This document shows positions 52,890 to 62,035 of a stretch of 64,000 nucleotides of DNA, piece after piece. The notes beneath the pieces are model-generated. The model made no database searches and was not told the origin of the DNA. It saw only the letters and a program-made list of their open reading frames with translations. Position 1 is the first letter of the stretch; every line of letters begins with the position of its first letter. A program made the translations under genes and the position numbers. Source of the DNA: Leifsonia sp. 71-9 (GTDB lineage Bacteria; Actinomycetota; Actinomycetes; Actinomycetales; Microbacteriaceae); NCBI RefSeq assembly GCF_001898805.1, contig NZ_MKVJ01000021.1:300506-364505 (forward strand). Reading direction: 5' to 3'.

Positions 52890-53804
52890 ATGAGCACCAG
52901 CGCGCTGTCCGTCGACCCCCTGTGGCCCCGGGCGGGTGACTGGCCGGCCCTCGATTCACTGGCCGAGGGCGCGCGGGCGGACCTGACGCTGCTGGGCATC
53001 CCGACCTGGCGCACGTCGCTGTCGGCGACCGGCGCGCACGAGACGCCCGGGGCGGTGCGCGCGGCCCTGCGTCGCTACTCCCAGCAGGCCGCGGGGCTCG
53101 CGGTCGAAGAGCTTCGGCTCGCCGACGCGGGAGACGTGGCCGAGCCGGATGGCGAGGAGGGCGAGGCGCGCGCGACCGCCGCCATGCGGGAGGCCGCCGC
53201 CCGGTCGACCGTGACCGTCGCGGTCGGGGGCGACAACGCGCTCACCGTTCCCGCGGCTCTGGGCGCGTACGGCGCCGACCTCGGAACGGCCGGGCTGATC
53301 ACGCTCGACGCCCACCACGATCTGCGCGACGGGGTCTCGAACGGGTCGCCGGTGCGGCGGCTGGTGGAGGCCGGGCTCGCGGGTGCGCGCGTCGTCCAGA
53401 TCGGCATCGCCGACTTCGCCAACTCGGCCGCGTACACGCGTCGCGCGGCGGACCTGGGCATCACGGTCGTCACGCGCGATGCGCTGCACGGGCGGCCGTG
53501 GGAGGACGTGATGGCGGAGGCGCTCGAGATCGCGGGTGCGGCAGGCGGTCCGGTGCACGTGGACCTCGACGTGGACGTGTGCGACCGCTCCGTGGCCCCG
53601 GGATGCCCGGCGTCGGTGCCCGGTGGGCTCGCCGCGTGGGAGCTGCGCCGCGTCGCGCGGCTGGCGGCGGCCTCCCCGCTGGTGCGGTCGCTCGACATCG
53701 CCGAGGTGGATGCCACGGCCGACGCCGCTGACGAGCGGACGGTGCGGCTCGCAGCGCTGCTGGTGCTGGAGGCCGCTGCGGGAGTGGCGGCGCGCGCCTC
53801 CTGA
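52890..53804 (+). CDS. hutG: Formimidoylglutamase-like ureohydrolase
   Basis: A 304-residue arginase-family protein; by context it is the last step of histidine degradation (formiminoglutamate to glutamate plus formamide). Metal-binding motifs LDAHHDLRDG (about 140) and VDLDVDVCDRSVAPG (about 227) are present. The first motif reads VGGDNALT, with Asn where most arginases have the metal-binding His of GGDH. ATG 52890 has TATCGT exactly six bases upstream (leaderless). It is convergent with hutI. Confidence 0.85.
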   Translation: MSTSALSVDPLWPRAGDWPALDSLAEGARADLTLLGIPTWRTSLSATGAHETPGAVRAALRRYSQQAAGLAVEELRLADAGDVAEPDGEEGEARATAAMREAAARSTVTVAVGGDNALTVPAALGAYGADLGTAGLITLDAHHDLRDGVSNGSPVRRLVEAGLAGARVVQIGIADFANSAAYTRRAADLGITVVTRDALHGRPWEDVMAEALEIAGAAGGPVHVDLDVDVCDRSVAPGCPASVPGGLAAWELRRVARLAAASPLVRSLDIAEVDATADAADERTVRLAALLVLEAAAGVAARAS

Positions 53805-53820
53805 GCCGGCCGGGCGTGCG

Positions 53821-53882
53821 ATCCAGTCGTCACAACACGCCGCATGCCGGCTGAACTGCGCGGCGTGTTGTGACGACTGGAT
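53821..53882. repeat. Long perfect palindrome, family C
   Basis: Perfect 23-bp inverted arms (left begins ATCCAGTCGTCACAACACG) around a 16-base loop, between the convergent hutG and hutI genes. It is likely a two-way terminator and resembles the other long intergenic palindromes here. Confidence 0.85.
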
Positions 53883-53889
53883 GGGCGGC

Positions 53890-55056
53890 CTAGGCGCCGC
53901 CGATGACCGTGCGCGCCACGAGGGGCACCCCGGGCCGGTACGCGAGGTGCACGTACGAGGGCGCGTCGAGGACCACGAGATCCGCGCGGGCGCCGGCACG
54001 CAGGTGTCCGACGTCGTCCCGGCGCAGCGACTCCGCGCCGCCGAGCGTCGCCGCCCGCAGCGCCTCCGGCACCGTCATCCCCATGTCGCGCACGGCGACG
54101 GCGATGCAGAACGCCATCGACGAGGTGAAGGACGAGCCCGGGTTGCAATCGCTCGCGAGCGCGACCCGCACGCCCGCGTCGAGCAGGCGGCGGGCGTCGG
54201 GATACGGGTGCCGGGTCGAGAACTCGACACCGGGGAGCAGGCCGGCGACGGTGCTCGAACCGGCCAGCGCCTCCACATCGCGATCGGTGAGGTAGGTGCA
54301 GTGGTCGACGGCGGCCGCGCCCAGCTCGACCGCGAGGGCGACGCCGTCGCCGGGGCCGAGCTGGCTCGCGTGCACGCGCAGGCCGAGCCCGCGCTCTGCT
54401 CCCGCCGCGAGGATGCGACGGGTCTGCTCGGGGTCGAACGCCCCGGTCTCGCAGAACACGTCGATCCAGCGGGCGTGGGGGGCGCAGGCATCGAGCATCG
54501 GCCCGGTGACCAGGTCGACGTACTTGTCGGGACGGTCGGCGTACTCGGGCGGGACCACATGCGCGCCGAGGAATGTGGTCTCGGCGGTGACCTCCCGTGC
54601 CAGGCGCAGGGCGCGCTCCTCGTCGGCGACGGTGAGCCCGTAGCCGCTCTTCACCTCGAAGGTCGTCGTGCCCTGGGCGCGCAGCTCGCTCGCGAACCGG
54701 CTGAGCTGGTTGCGCAACTCCCCGTCGGAGGCCGCTCGCGTCGCCGCGACGGTGCTGCGTATGCCGCCCGCGGAATACGGCCGTCCCGCCATCCGCGCCT
54801 CGAACTCCGCCGCGCGATCCCCGGCGAACGCGAGGTGCGTGTGACTGTCGACGAAGCCGGGGATCACCGCGGCCCCACGCGCATCGTGCAGCTCGTCGGC
54901 ATCGCCCACGGGGGCGCTCGCGGCAGGCCCGGTCCATTCGACGCGCCCGTCCACGCTGAGGATCGCGGCATCGCGCACCAGGCCGAGGGGTCCGTCATGC
55001 GCCGGGTCGAAGGTGACGAGTTCGCCGATGCCGGTGAGGAGCGTCGCGCGGGGCAT
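53890..55056 (-). CDS. hutI: Imidazolonepropionase
   Basis: A 388-residue amidohydrolase, third step of histidine degradation. Metal His in [17 protein letters not shown] (about 70), the substrate region [13 protein letters not shown], later metal/catalytic residues in [13 protein letters not shown] and [16 protein letters not shown]. Length is normal. Its start overlaps the hutU stop by one base (TGATG), so the two are co-translated. Confidence 0.96.
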   Translation of the reverse strand: MPRATLLTGIGELVTFDPAHDGPLGLVRDAAILSVDGRVEWTGPAASAPVGDADELHDARGAAVIPGFVDSHTHLAFAGDRAAEFEARMAGRPYSAGGIRSTVAATRAASDGELRNQLSRFASELRAQGTTTFEVKSGYGLTVADEERALRLAREVTAETTFLGAHVVPPEYADRPDKYVDLVTGPMLDACAPHARWIDVFCETGAFDPEQTRRILAAGAERGLGLRVHASQLGPGDGVALAVELGAAAVDHCTYLTDRDVEALAGSSTVAGLLPGVEFSTRHPYPDARRLLDAGVRVALASDCNPGSSFTSSMAFCIAVAVRDMGMTVPEALRAATLGGAESLRRDDVGHLRAGARADLVVLDAPSYVHLAYRPGVPLVARTVIGGA

Positions 55057-56795
55057 CAGTTCGCCTCGCGCTCCCGGGCGGCGTGTTCCCGGGCTGCGCG
55101 CACGCGGTCGGCGTGCTCGCGCATCGGGACGCGCAGACCGCGCTCGTCGGCGACCTCCACCGCCCGCTCGTAGCCCGCATCCACGTGCCGCATGACTCCG
55201 GTGCCGGGGTCGTTGGTCAGCACGCGCTCGATCTTCTCGGCCGCCAGCGCGGTGCCGTCGGCGACGATCACCTGGCCGGCGTGGAGGCTGCGGCCGATCC
55301 CGACGCCGCCGCCGTGGTGCAGCGAGACCCAGGTCGCGCCCGAGGCGGTGTTGAGCAGGGCGTTCAGCATCGGCCAGTCGGCGATCGCGTCGGAGCCGTC
55401 GGCCATCGACTCGGTCTCCCGGTACGGCGAGGCGACCGAGCCCGAGTCGAGGTGGTCGCGGCCGATCACGACCGGGGCGCTGAGCTCGCCGGAGGCGACC
55501 ATCTCGTTGAACTTGAGGCCGGCCAGGTGGCGCTCCTTGTAGCCGAGCCAGCAGATCCGGGCGGGGAGGCCCTCGAAGGGGACCTTCTCGCCCGCCTGGG
55601 TGATCCACCGGCGCAGGTGCTCGTCCTCGGGGAACAGCTCGAGGACGGCGCGGTCTGTCGCAGCGATGTCGGCCGGGTCGCCGGAGAGCGCCGCCCAGCG
55701 GAACGGGCCCTTGCCCTCGGCGAAGAGCGGCCGGATGTAGGCCGGGACGAAGCCCGGGAAGGCGAACGCGCGGTCGTACCCGCCGAGCTGGGCCTCCGTG
55801 CGGATCGAGTTGCCGTAGTCGAAGACCTCGGCGCCGGCGTCGAGGAAGCCGACCATGGCCTCCACCTGGGCCGCCATGGAGGCGCGGGCCGCCTCGGTGA
55901 ACGCCTCCGGATCCGCGGCGGCGCGGTCGTGCCACTCCTCGACCGTGACCCCCACCGGCAGGTAGCTGAGCGGGTCGTGGGCGCTGGTCTGGTCGGTCAC
56001 GATGTCGATCGGGACGCCGCGGCGCAGCAGCTCCGGGAACACCTCGGCGGCGTTGCCCACCAGGCCGACGGAGAGCGCGCGGCCCTCGTTCTTCGCCGCG
56101 ACGGCGCGGGTGACGGCGTCGTCGATGTCGTCGGCCAGCTCGTCGAGGTAGCCGTGGTCGACGCGGCGCTGCAATCGGGCCCGGTCGACGTCGACGATGA
56201 GCACGGCACCGCCGTTCAGGGTGACGGCGAGCGGCTGTGCGCCGCCCATCCCGCCGCAGCCGCCGGTCAGGGTCAGGGTGCCGGCGAGCGTGCCGCCGCC
56301 CGGCTCGTCGGAGCCGCCCCGCTGTGCGGCGAGCTTGCGGGCGACCGCGCCGAACGTCTCGTACGTGCCCTGCAGGATGCCCTGCGAGCCGATGTAGATC
56401 CAGGAACCGGCGGTCATCTGGCCGTACATGGTGAGGCCGAGCGCCTCCAGACGACGGAACTCGGGCCACGTCGCCCAGTCGCCGACGAGGTTGGAGTTGG
56501 CGATCAGCACGCGGGGCGCCCACTCGTGGGTGCGGAAGACGCCGACCGGCTTGCCCGACTGCACGAGCAGGGTCTCGTCCGCCTCGAGGTCGCGGAGGGT
56601 CTCGACGATCGCGTCGAACGCCTCCCAGCTGCGGGCGGCCCGGCCGGTGCCGCCGTAGACGACGAGGTCGTCGGGGCGCTCGGCCACCTCCGGGTCGAGG
56701 TTGTTCATGAGCATGCGCAGCGGGGCCTCCGTCTGCCAGCTCTTCGCGCTCAGCTCCGTGCCGCGTGCCGCGCGCACTGCTCTCGCTCCGTCCAT
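55056..56795 (-). CDS. hutU: Urocanate hydratase
   Basis: A 579-residue NAD+-dependent enzyme, second step of histidine degradation. Family blocks: [43 protein letters not shown]-type block, [16 protein letters not shown] at the NAD site, [21 protein letters not shown] (with the conserved Cys), [15 protein letters not shown] and [11 protein letters not shown] near the end. The start ATG lies behind AAGGAGACG. It is separated from hutH by 100 bases holding palindrome A2. Confidence 0.96.
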   Translation of the reverse strand: MDGARAVRAARGTELSAKSWQTEAPLRMLMNNLDPEVAERPDDLVVYGGTGRAARSWEAFDAIVETLRDLEADETLLVQSGKPVGVFRTHEWAPRVLIANSNLVGDWATWPEFRRLEALGLTMYGQMTAGSWIYIGSQGILQGTYETFGAVARKLAAQRGGSDEPGGGTLAGTLTLTGGCGGMGGAQPLAVTLNGGAVLIVDVDRARLQRRVDHGYLDELADDIDDAVTRAVAAKNEGRALSVGLVGNAAEVFPELLRRGVPIDIVTDQTSAHDPLSYLPVGVTVEEWHDRAAADPEAFTEAARASMAAQVEAMVGFLDAGAEVFDYGNSIRTEAQLGGYDRAFAFPGFVPAYIRPLFAEGKGPFRWAALSGDPADIAATDRAVLELFPEDEHLRRWITQAGEKVPFEGLPARICWLGYKERHLAGLKFNEMVASGELSAPVVIGRDHLDSGSVASPYRETESMADGSDAIADWPMLNALLNTASGATWVSLHHGGGVGIGRSLHAGQVIVADGTALAAEKIERVLTNDPGTGVMRHVDAGYERAVEVADERGLRVPMREHADRVRAAREHAAREREAN

Positions 56796-56828
56796 TCTGC
56801 GTCTCCTTCGTCATCGTCTTCTGGCCGC

Positions 56829-56885
56829 CGAGCACAGGAAAAGTGCTCGCGCGAGGCCGTTTTTCGAGCACTTTTCCTGTGCTCG
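56829..56885. repeat. Nested palindromic repeat, family A copy 2
   Basis: CGAGCACAGGAAAAGTGCTC(G) and its inverted copy around a 15-base loop, the same element as at 118-174. Here it lies between two genes of the same strand (hutH and hutU), so it may weaken transcription into hutU. Confidence 0.85.
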
Positions 56886-56895
56886 CGGGCTGGGG

Positions 56896-58446
56896 TCAGG
56901 CGAGGGGGTGGGGGAGGGCGGCGTCGGCGGCGTCGCGGAGGGCGCCCGAGGCGACGAGCGCGACCGCGGCCTCGATCTCGGGGGACAGGTAGCGGTCGGG
57001 GCCGGGGCCCGCGACCTGCTCCCGCAGCGCCGCGGTCACGGCTCCGGTCGCCGGGCCCTGAGCCAGCGGCGCGCGCAGGTCGGCGCCGCGGGAGGCCGTC
57101 AGCACCTCGATCGCGAGCACCCGCGTGAGGCCGTCCACCGCCCGGCGGAGCTTGCGTCCCGCCGCCCAGCCCATCGACACGTGGTCCTCCTGCATGGCGG
57201 ACGACGGGATGGAGTCGACCGATGCCGGAGCAGCGAGGCGCTTGAGCTCCGAGACGATTCCCGCCGCGGTGTACTGCGCGATCATCAGCCCCGAGTCCAC
57301 CCCCACCTCGTGCGCGAGGAACGGCGGCAGCCCCTGATTGCGCGCCGGGTCGAGGAAGCGATCGGTGCGGCGCTCGGACATGCTCGCCACATCCGCCACC
57401 ACGATCGCCAGGAAGTCGAGCACGTACGCGACAGGGGCGCCGTGGAAGTTGCCGTTCGACTCCACCCGGCCGTCGAGCGTCAGCACGGGGTTGTCGACCG
57501 CGGAGGCCAGTTCACGCTCGGCGACCATCGTGGCGTGGGTGACCGTGTCGCGCGCGCCGCCGTGCACCTGCGGCGAGCAGCGGAGCGAGTACGCGTCCTG
57601 CACGCGCGTGCACTCCGGGCCCTTGTGGCTGGCGACCAGCGGCGAACCGGCGAGCATGGCGCGCAGGTTGCCGGCCGACACCGCCTGGCCGGCCTGCGGG
57701 CGCAGACGCTGCAGGTCGTCGGCGAACACCGCGTCCGTGCCGAGGAGCGCCTCGACGCTGAGCGCGGCGGCGATGTCGGCGGTGGTCAGGAGGCGCTGGA
57801 GGTCGTGCAGCGCGAGCGACAGCATCCCGAGCATCCCGTCGGTGCCGTTGATGAGCGCGAGGCCCTCCTTCTCGGCGAGCACGAGTGGCTCGATGCCGGC
57901 CGCGGCCAGGGCGTCCGCAGCGTCGACCAGTTCGCCGTCGACGCGCACCTGGCCCTCGCCCATGGCCGCGAGGGCGCAGTGGGCGAGCGGGGCGAGGTCG
58001 CCCGAGCAGCCGAGCGATCCGTACTCCCGCACGACGGGCGTGATGCCGGCGTTCAGCACGGCGGCGTACGTCTCGACGGTGCGCGGCGTGGCGCCGGTGC
58101 GGCCGGTCGCGAGGGTCGCGAGACGCAGCAGCATCAGGGCGCGGACGACCTCCCGCTCCACCTCCGGCCCGCTGCCCGCGGCGTGCGACCGCACGAGACT
58201 GGCCTGCAGCTGCGCGCGGCGCTCAGCCGGGATGAACGTGGTCGCGAGGGCGCCGAAGCCGGTGGAGATGCCGTAGTGCGGCTCGACGTCGTCGGCGAGG
58301 CCCTCGACGATGGCGCGGGAGGCGCGGACCGCCTCGAGCGCGTTCGGGTCGAGCTCGATGCGGGCGTCGTGGCGGGCGACGGCGACGACGTCCGCGACGG
58401 TGAGCGGGGCGGCGCCGACGATGACGGGGGCGGTAGTCAGGAGCAT
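56896..58446 (-). CDS. hutH: Histidine ammonia-lyase
   Basis: A 516-residue lyase, first step of histidine degradation (histidine to urocanate). Blocks: YGISTGFGALATTFIP (about 62), GSLGCSGDLAPLAHCAL (about 148) holding the self-made MIO cofactor, YSLRCSPQVHGGARDTV, and SSAMQEDHVSMGWAAGRKL. The MIO triad is Cys-Ser-Gly rather than the textbook Ala-Ser-Gly. It is divergent from the IclR regulator, with the operator between. Confidence 0.96.
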   Translation of the reverse strand: MLLTTAPVIVGAAPLTVADVVAVARHDARIELDPNALEAVRASRAIVEGLADDVEPHYGISTGFGALATTFIPAERRAQLQASLVRSHAAGSGPEVEREVVRALMLLRLATLATGRTGATPRTVETYAAVLNAGITPVVREYGSLGCSGDLAPLAHCALAAMGEGQVRVDGELVDAADALAAAGIEPLVLAEKEGLALINGTDGMLGMLSLALHDLQRLLTTADIAAALSVEALLGTDAVFADDLQRLRPQAGQAVSAGNLRAMLAGSPLVASHKGPECTRVQDAYSLRCSPQVHGGARDTVTHATMVAERELASAVDNPVLTLDGRVESNGNFHGAPVAYVLDFLAIVVADVASMSERRTDRFLDPARNQGLPPFLAHEVGVDSGLMIAQYTAAGIVSELKRLAAPASVDSIPSSAMQEDHVSMGWAAGRKLRRAVDGLTRVLAIEVLTASRGADLRAPLAQGPATGAVTAALREQVAGPGPDRYLSPEIEAAVALVASGALRDAADAALPHPLA

Positions 58447-58501
58447 GCTCCGATCCTCGCCGCGCGGCCGCCGTGGCGGGCCGGTTGTACACTCGACTCT
58501 G

Positions 58502-58515
58502 TCCGGGATCCCAGA
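58502..58515. promoter_or_regulatory. Predicted HutR operator between hutH and hutR
   Basis: TCCGGGATCCCAGA, identical to 52821-52834, 24 bases before the IclR-type gene and 56 bases from the hutH start. Confidence 0.7.
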
Positions 58516-58538
58516 CGGTGACCCAGCGAGGAGGCCCG

Positions 58539-59297
58539 ATGAGCAAGGTGCCCGCCGCCGAGAACACGCTGCTCATCCTCGGTCACCTCGCCACGCAGCG
58601 CGGACCCGTGCCCGCCGCGAGCATCGCGACCGCCCTGGGCCTGCCGCGCTCCACCGTCTACCACCTGCTCTCGGTGCTCGGCGATCACGGGTTCGTCCTG
58701 CACTTCCCCGAAGCCCGGCGCTACGGACTCGGCGTCGCGGCGTACGAGCTGTCGAGCGCCTTCTCGCGCCAGCAGCCCCTCAGCCGGCTGGGCCGCCCGA
58801 TCGTCGCCGGGCTCGTCGACGCCATCGGGGAATCCGGGCACGTCGCCGTGCTGCACGGCCGCGACGTCGTCTACATCGTCGAGGAGCGCGCGCCCCGCCG
58901 CCCGCGTCTCGTCACCGACGTGGGCGTGCGCCTACCGGCCCACCTGACCGCGAGCGGGCGTGCGCTGCTGGCGACGTTGCCGGCCGGTCAGCTGCGCGCC
59001 CTCTACCCCGATCGCGACGCCTTCGAGGAGCGCACCGGCGCCGGACCGCACTCCTACGCCGAGCTGCGCCGGGTGCTCGCCGACGTGCGCACCCGCGGCT
59101 ACGCGACGGAGGACGGCGAGGTCACGCCCGGCTTCGCGTCCGTCGCCGTGTCGGTGCGGGATCACGCCGGGTGGCCCGCCGCGGGGATCGCGGTGACCTT
59201 CCCGCGCGAGAACGTGCCGCCGGAGGAGTGGGAGGCGCTCGCCGCGCGGGTGCGGGACGCGGCGGCGGAGCTGTCGCGGCGCATCCGCGGGGCGTGA
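58539..59297 (+). CDS. hutR: IclR-family regulator of histidine use
   Basis: A 252-residue regulator. N-terminal winged helix (PAASIATALGLPRSTVYHLLSVL, residues 24-46) and C-terminal effector domain with GHVAVLHGRDVVYIVEE, LPAHLTASGRALLATL and GYATEDGEVTPGFASVAV. Start ATG 58539 lies behind GCGAGGAGG. Divergent from hutH and adjacent to an operator shared with hutG, so it most likely controls the hut genes in response to histidine or urocanate. Confidence 0.88.
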   Translation: MSKVPAAENTLLILGHLATQRGPVPAASIATALGLPRSTVYHLLSVLGDHGFVLHFPEARRYGLGVAAYELSSAFSRQQPLSRLGRPIVAGLVDAIGESGHVAVLHGRDVVYIVEERAPRRPRLVTDVGVRLPAHLTASGRALLATLPAGQLRALYPDRDAFEERTGAGPHSYAELRRVLADVRTRGYATEDGEVTPGFASVAVSVRDHAGWPAAGIAVTFPRENVPPEEWEALAARVRDAAAELSRRIRGA

Positions 59298-59660
59298 GGC
59301 GTGCGGGCGCGAGAGCGCCGCGTGGGGTGTGACGTCCTGCGGACATCCACCTTGCCGTGTGAGCGACCGGAATGCATTGCTTCCCCCTCGACAACGCTCG
59401 CCATACGCCGGCCGCGCGGAGTGAGGCGATCCTGGCAGCGGAGGCCCCGCGCGGCGCCCTCGTGCACGGCCCATGGGGAGTCTCAGCGTGGTGAACGCCC
59501 GAGGATGCATAGTACATTCACAAATGAAGAATGGATAGAGCTGGTATTTATCAGAGCGAAAGTCTAGATTATGTGTATCCAATGACGGACACCCCGGCTT
59601 ATAACCCGCTCTGTGCTCCGTACACGGACGAACGAGCGACTTAGTCCATCGGGAGGCACC
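59298..59660. other. Intergenic boundary before the TOMM operon
   Basis: The first about 200 bases are GC-rich like the rest of the window; from about 59505 the sequence is much richer in A and T, which marks the edge of the following cluster. Two 20-codon frames are present: 59507-59569 (start MHSTFTNEEW) and 59582-59644 (start MTDTPAYNPLC), the latter 11 bases after a -10-like TAGATT (59565-59570). Neither has a Shine-Dalgarno. I see no other feature. Confidence 0.5.
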
Positions 59661-60569
59661 ATGAAGACGGCCGTGGAATTCGATCACGTCGACAAGTTCT
59701 TCAGAGATGTGCGTGCGCTCTCGAATGTGGACATCGCAGTTCATCGCGGTGAGGTGCTCGGTCTCTTGGGTGCCAACGGCGCAGGCAAATCCACTTTGCT
59801 CCGGATCATTCAGGGTGTGACGCAACCGACTCGGGGGTCGGTCCGACTGTGGGGGCGCTCGCCCGCGGATCCGCTCGTTCGATTTCAGATCGGGAGTACA
59901 CCGCAGGATGATGCCATCCCTCTGTCGCTGACGACGACCGAGGTGATCGACTACGTGGGCGCCCACTATCCGCGATCACGCCCGACCCGAGAGGTCATCG
60001 CCGAGTTCGGACTGCACGCGCTGGCCAGGCGACGCGTGTCCAGGCTCTCAGGGGGCCAACGGCGGCGCGTAGCCGTCGCCTTGGCATGTGTTGGTCGGCC
60101 TGACCTCCTTCTTCTGGATGAACCGACGACCGGGCTCGACGTGGACGCGCGACACGAAGTGCTCGATCTGATCAAAGCGCAGCGCGCTCCGGATCGAACG
60201 GTGATCGTCACAAGCCACTACCTCGAGGACATCGAAATGCTCGCGTCGAGGATCGTCGTCCTCTCCAACGGGCGCGTGCGATCAGCTGGTCCTCTCTCCG
60301 AATTCATAGGAGAGAGGGCCGGCGCCCGGGTCACGCTGCAGAGTTCCGAACGACACCGCATCGCTGCCCTCCCGGGCGCTGATCGCGTCGTCGAGAAAGG
60401 CCGTCTGTTGGAGATATCCACGCCAACGCCCGATGCATTCCTGGAGGCTCTCTATTCTTCTGGCATTTCGTTTGCGGGATTGACCGTCGAGCGCGGACAT
60501 CTCGAGGACTACATGCTCGAAGTGATACGCGCCGATCGGGGTGCCACGAGCGAGAGGCCGCTTCGATGA
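59661..60569 (+). CDS. ABC transporter ATP-binding protein of the TOMM cluster
   Basis: A 302-residue ATPase with Walker A GANGAGKSTL (about 36), signature RLSGGQRRRVAVAL (about 131), Walker B LLLLDEPTTGLDVD (about 151) and switch His in VTSHYLED. ATG 59661 follows GGGAGG. Its stop overlaps the permease start (ATGA). First gene of a five-gene overlapping operon; it probably drives export of, or immunity to, the modified peptide. Confidence 0.93.
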   Translation: MKTAVEFDHVDKFFRDVRALSNVDIAVHRGEVLGLLGANGAGKSTLLRIIQGVTQPTRGSVRLWGRSPADPLVRFQIGSTPQDDAIPLSLTTTEVIDYVGAHYPRSRPTREVIAEFGLHALARRRVSRLSGGQRRRVAVALACVGRPDLLLLDEPTTGLDVDARHEVLDLIKAQRAPDRTVIVTSHYLEDIEMLASRIVVLSNGRVRSAGPLSEFIGERAGARVTLQSSERHRIAALPGADRVVEKGRLLEISTPTPDAFLEALYSSGISFAGLTVERGHLEDYMLEVIRADRGATSERPLR

Positions 60570-61327
60570 GCCTCGCACATACGGCTCGGCTGAGTTTCGT
60601 CCACGCTCGATTCCAGCTGATCGACCTCCTTCGATCGCCTGCGAGCGTCGGCTTGGGTCTCGGGATGCCGGTCGTCGCCTTCGCCTTCTTCATCGTTCCC
60701 CAGCGGTCGATCGCCGATAACCCGGTCTTTGCAACATCCGCGATGGTCGCCCTGGTTGTTTTCGGAGTGATGGCGAACAGTCTTTTCGGCTTCGCACTCG
60801 AGATCTCACAAACGCGGGAGCGGACGTGGGGCGCCTACCTCAAAGGCCTGCCAGGACCTGTTGCATCGCGGATGGCCGGATACGCGATGTCGACGGGAAT
60901 TCTCGCGCTGCTCTCGGCGGTGCCCGTCGTGTTGCTGGCGTTGGTAGCGACGGCAGCGCACATCGCGTCCGAACGATGGTGGATATTCGTCGCGGTTGTC
61001 GTAGCGACTGCGGCGCCGTTCATGTTCCTCAGTATGGTCATCGGCCATCTCATGTCGTCGCGCACGTCTATCGCCGTCGTGCAAGTGCTGATGCTCGGTC
61101 TCGCCTTCGGCGGTGGGTTGTTTTTGCCTCCCGCTGCATTCCCCCCGTGGCTGGACGTGGTGTCGACGTTCCTTCCTACTCGTCACGCACTCGATCTATC
61201 GATTTGGGCGGCAGAAGGCGGTGGGTTCCCGGTGGCTGCTGCGCTGGGCTGGGGTGTATGGACATTTGCCACGGCAGCGGCAGCTCTGGCCGCCGCACGC
61301 TGGGACCGGACGCATCGGGAGGGGTGA
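60566..61327 (+). CDS. ABC-2 type permease of the TOMM cluster
   Basis: A 253-residue membrane protein with six hydrophobic segments starting near 28 (VGLGLGMPVVAFAFFI) and the ABC-2 pattern of paired helices around residues 100-180 (GGGLFLPPAAFPPWLDVVS). Coupled to the ATPase by ATGA, and followed directly by the next gene's GTG. Confidence 0.9.
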   Translation: MSLAHTARLSFVHARFQLIDLLRSPASVGLGLGMPVVAFAFFIVPQRSIADNPVFATSAMVALVVFGVMANSLFGFALEISQTRERTWGAYLKGLPGPVASRMAGYAMSTGILALLSAVPVVLLALVATAAHIASERWWIFVAVVVATAAPFMFLSMVIGHLMSSRTSIAVVQVLMLGLAFGGGLFLPPAAFPPWLDVVSTFLPTRHALDLSIWAAEGGGFPVAAALGWGVWTFATAAAALAAARWDRTHREG

Positions 61328-62035
61328 GTGAAGTTGAGTTATTGGGGCTCGAGGCTCGAGTTGTTCTCGGATGCTCTGACGAGTGTCCGACTGCAAGACG
61401 CGCAGATTGTCGATCTAGTAGTGCCCGGCAGTGAGCGACCGGTCGAATCGCCTCCGCCGGGTGCTGCGCGAGACGCGCCCACCGTGATCTTGTCGGCACG
61501 ACGGTTCGACATCGCAGACACACGAGGAAGCATCGAGGCGACGATGCTTGGGCATTTCGTCAACAGCATCCTGCTCAGGTGCTCTCCGGTGGATCGGAGC
61601 CTCGAAATCTACCGGTCGTGGGCGGCGCAATCCGGAGTTCTGATGACTGCATTCGATCCGAAAGGCGTCGCATGGCTAGCTGTCGCGGATCTCGTTGAAG
61701 CGATACCTCTCGTAGCCGCCCAGACCGAGTCCCGTCGCGGACAGGCGTTCGACGTCACCGGACCCGAACGTGTGCCAATGGACGTGCTGGCCGAGTCTCT
61801 CTCCTGCGAGCTGGGTTCTCCGGTTGTTGCCGAGACGCTGGACGCGCAGCTATTGCGTGGGCTCCTTGTACGCGGAGGCCTTGAGCAGGCGGTGGCGAAG
61901 TGGCTCGTCTCCCACCAGTTGGAGTCCTCCGACTCCCGACTTCCCGCGACATCTCCGGTGCTCGCCAGCATCCTTGGACGTCAACCGAGCTCGGTCCTTT
62001 CTCGAGACACATCAAAAGGGGTGAAACATGCGTGA
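61328..62035 (+). CDS. NmrA-like protein lacking the dinucleotide loop
   Basis: A 235-residue protein. The C-terminal two thirds resemble NmrA-type NAD(P)-binding proteins: WLAVADLVEAIPLVAAQ, then GQAFDVTGPERVPMDVLAESLSCELGSPV as in FELTGPEALT-type blocks. The N-terminal part (about 1-75) is short and has no GxxGxxG nucleotide loop, so it may be non-catalytic or may serve as a partner protein. The GTG follows the permease stop directly; its end overlaps the next gene by 8 bases. Recognition is tentative. Confidence 0.5.
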   Translation: MKLSYWGSRLELFSDALTSVRLQDAQIVDLVVPGSERPVESPPPGAARDAPTVILSARRFDIADTRGSIEATMLGHFVNSILLRCSPVDRSLEIYRSWAAQSGVLMTAFDPKGVAWLAVADLVEAIPLVAAQTESRRGQAFDVTGPERVPMDVLAESLSCELGSPVVAETLDAQLLRGLLVRGGLEQAVAKWLVSHQLESSDSRLPATSPVLASILGRQPSSVLSRDTSKGVKHA

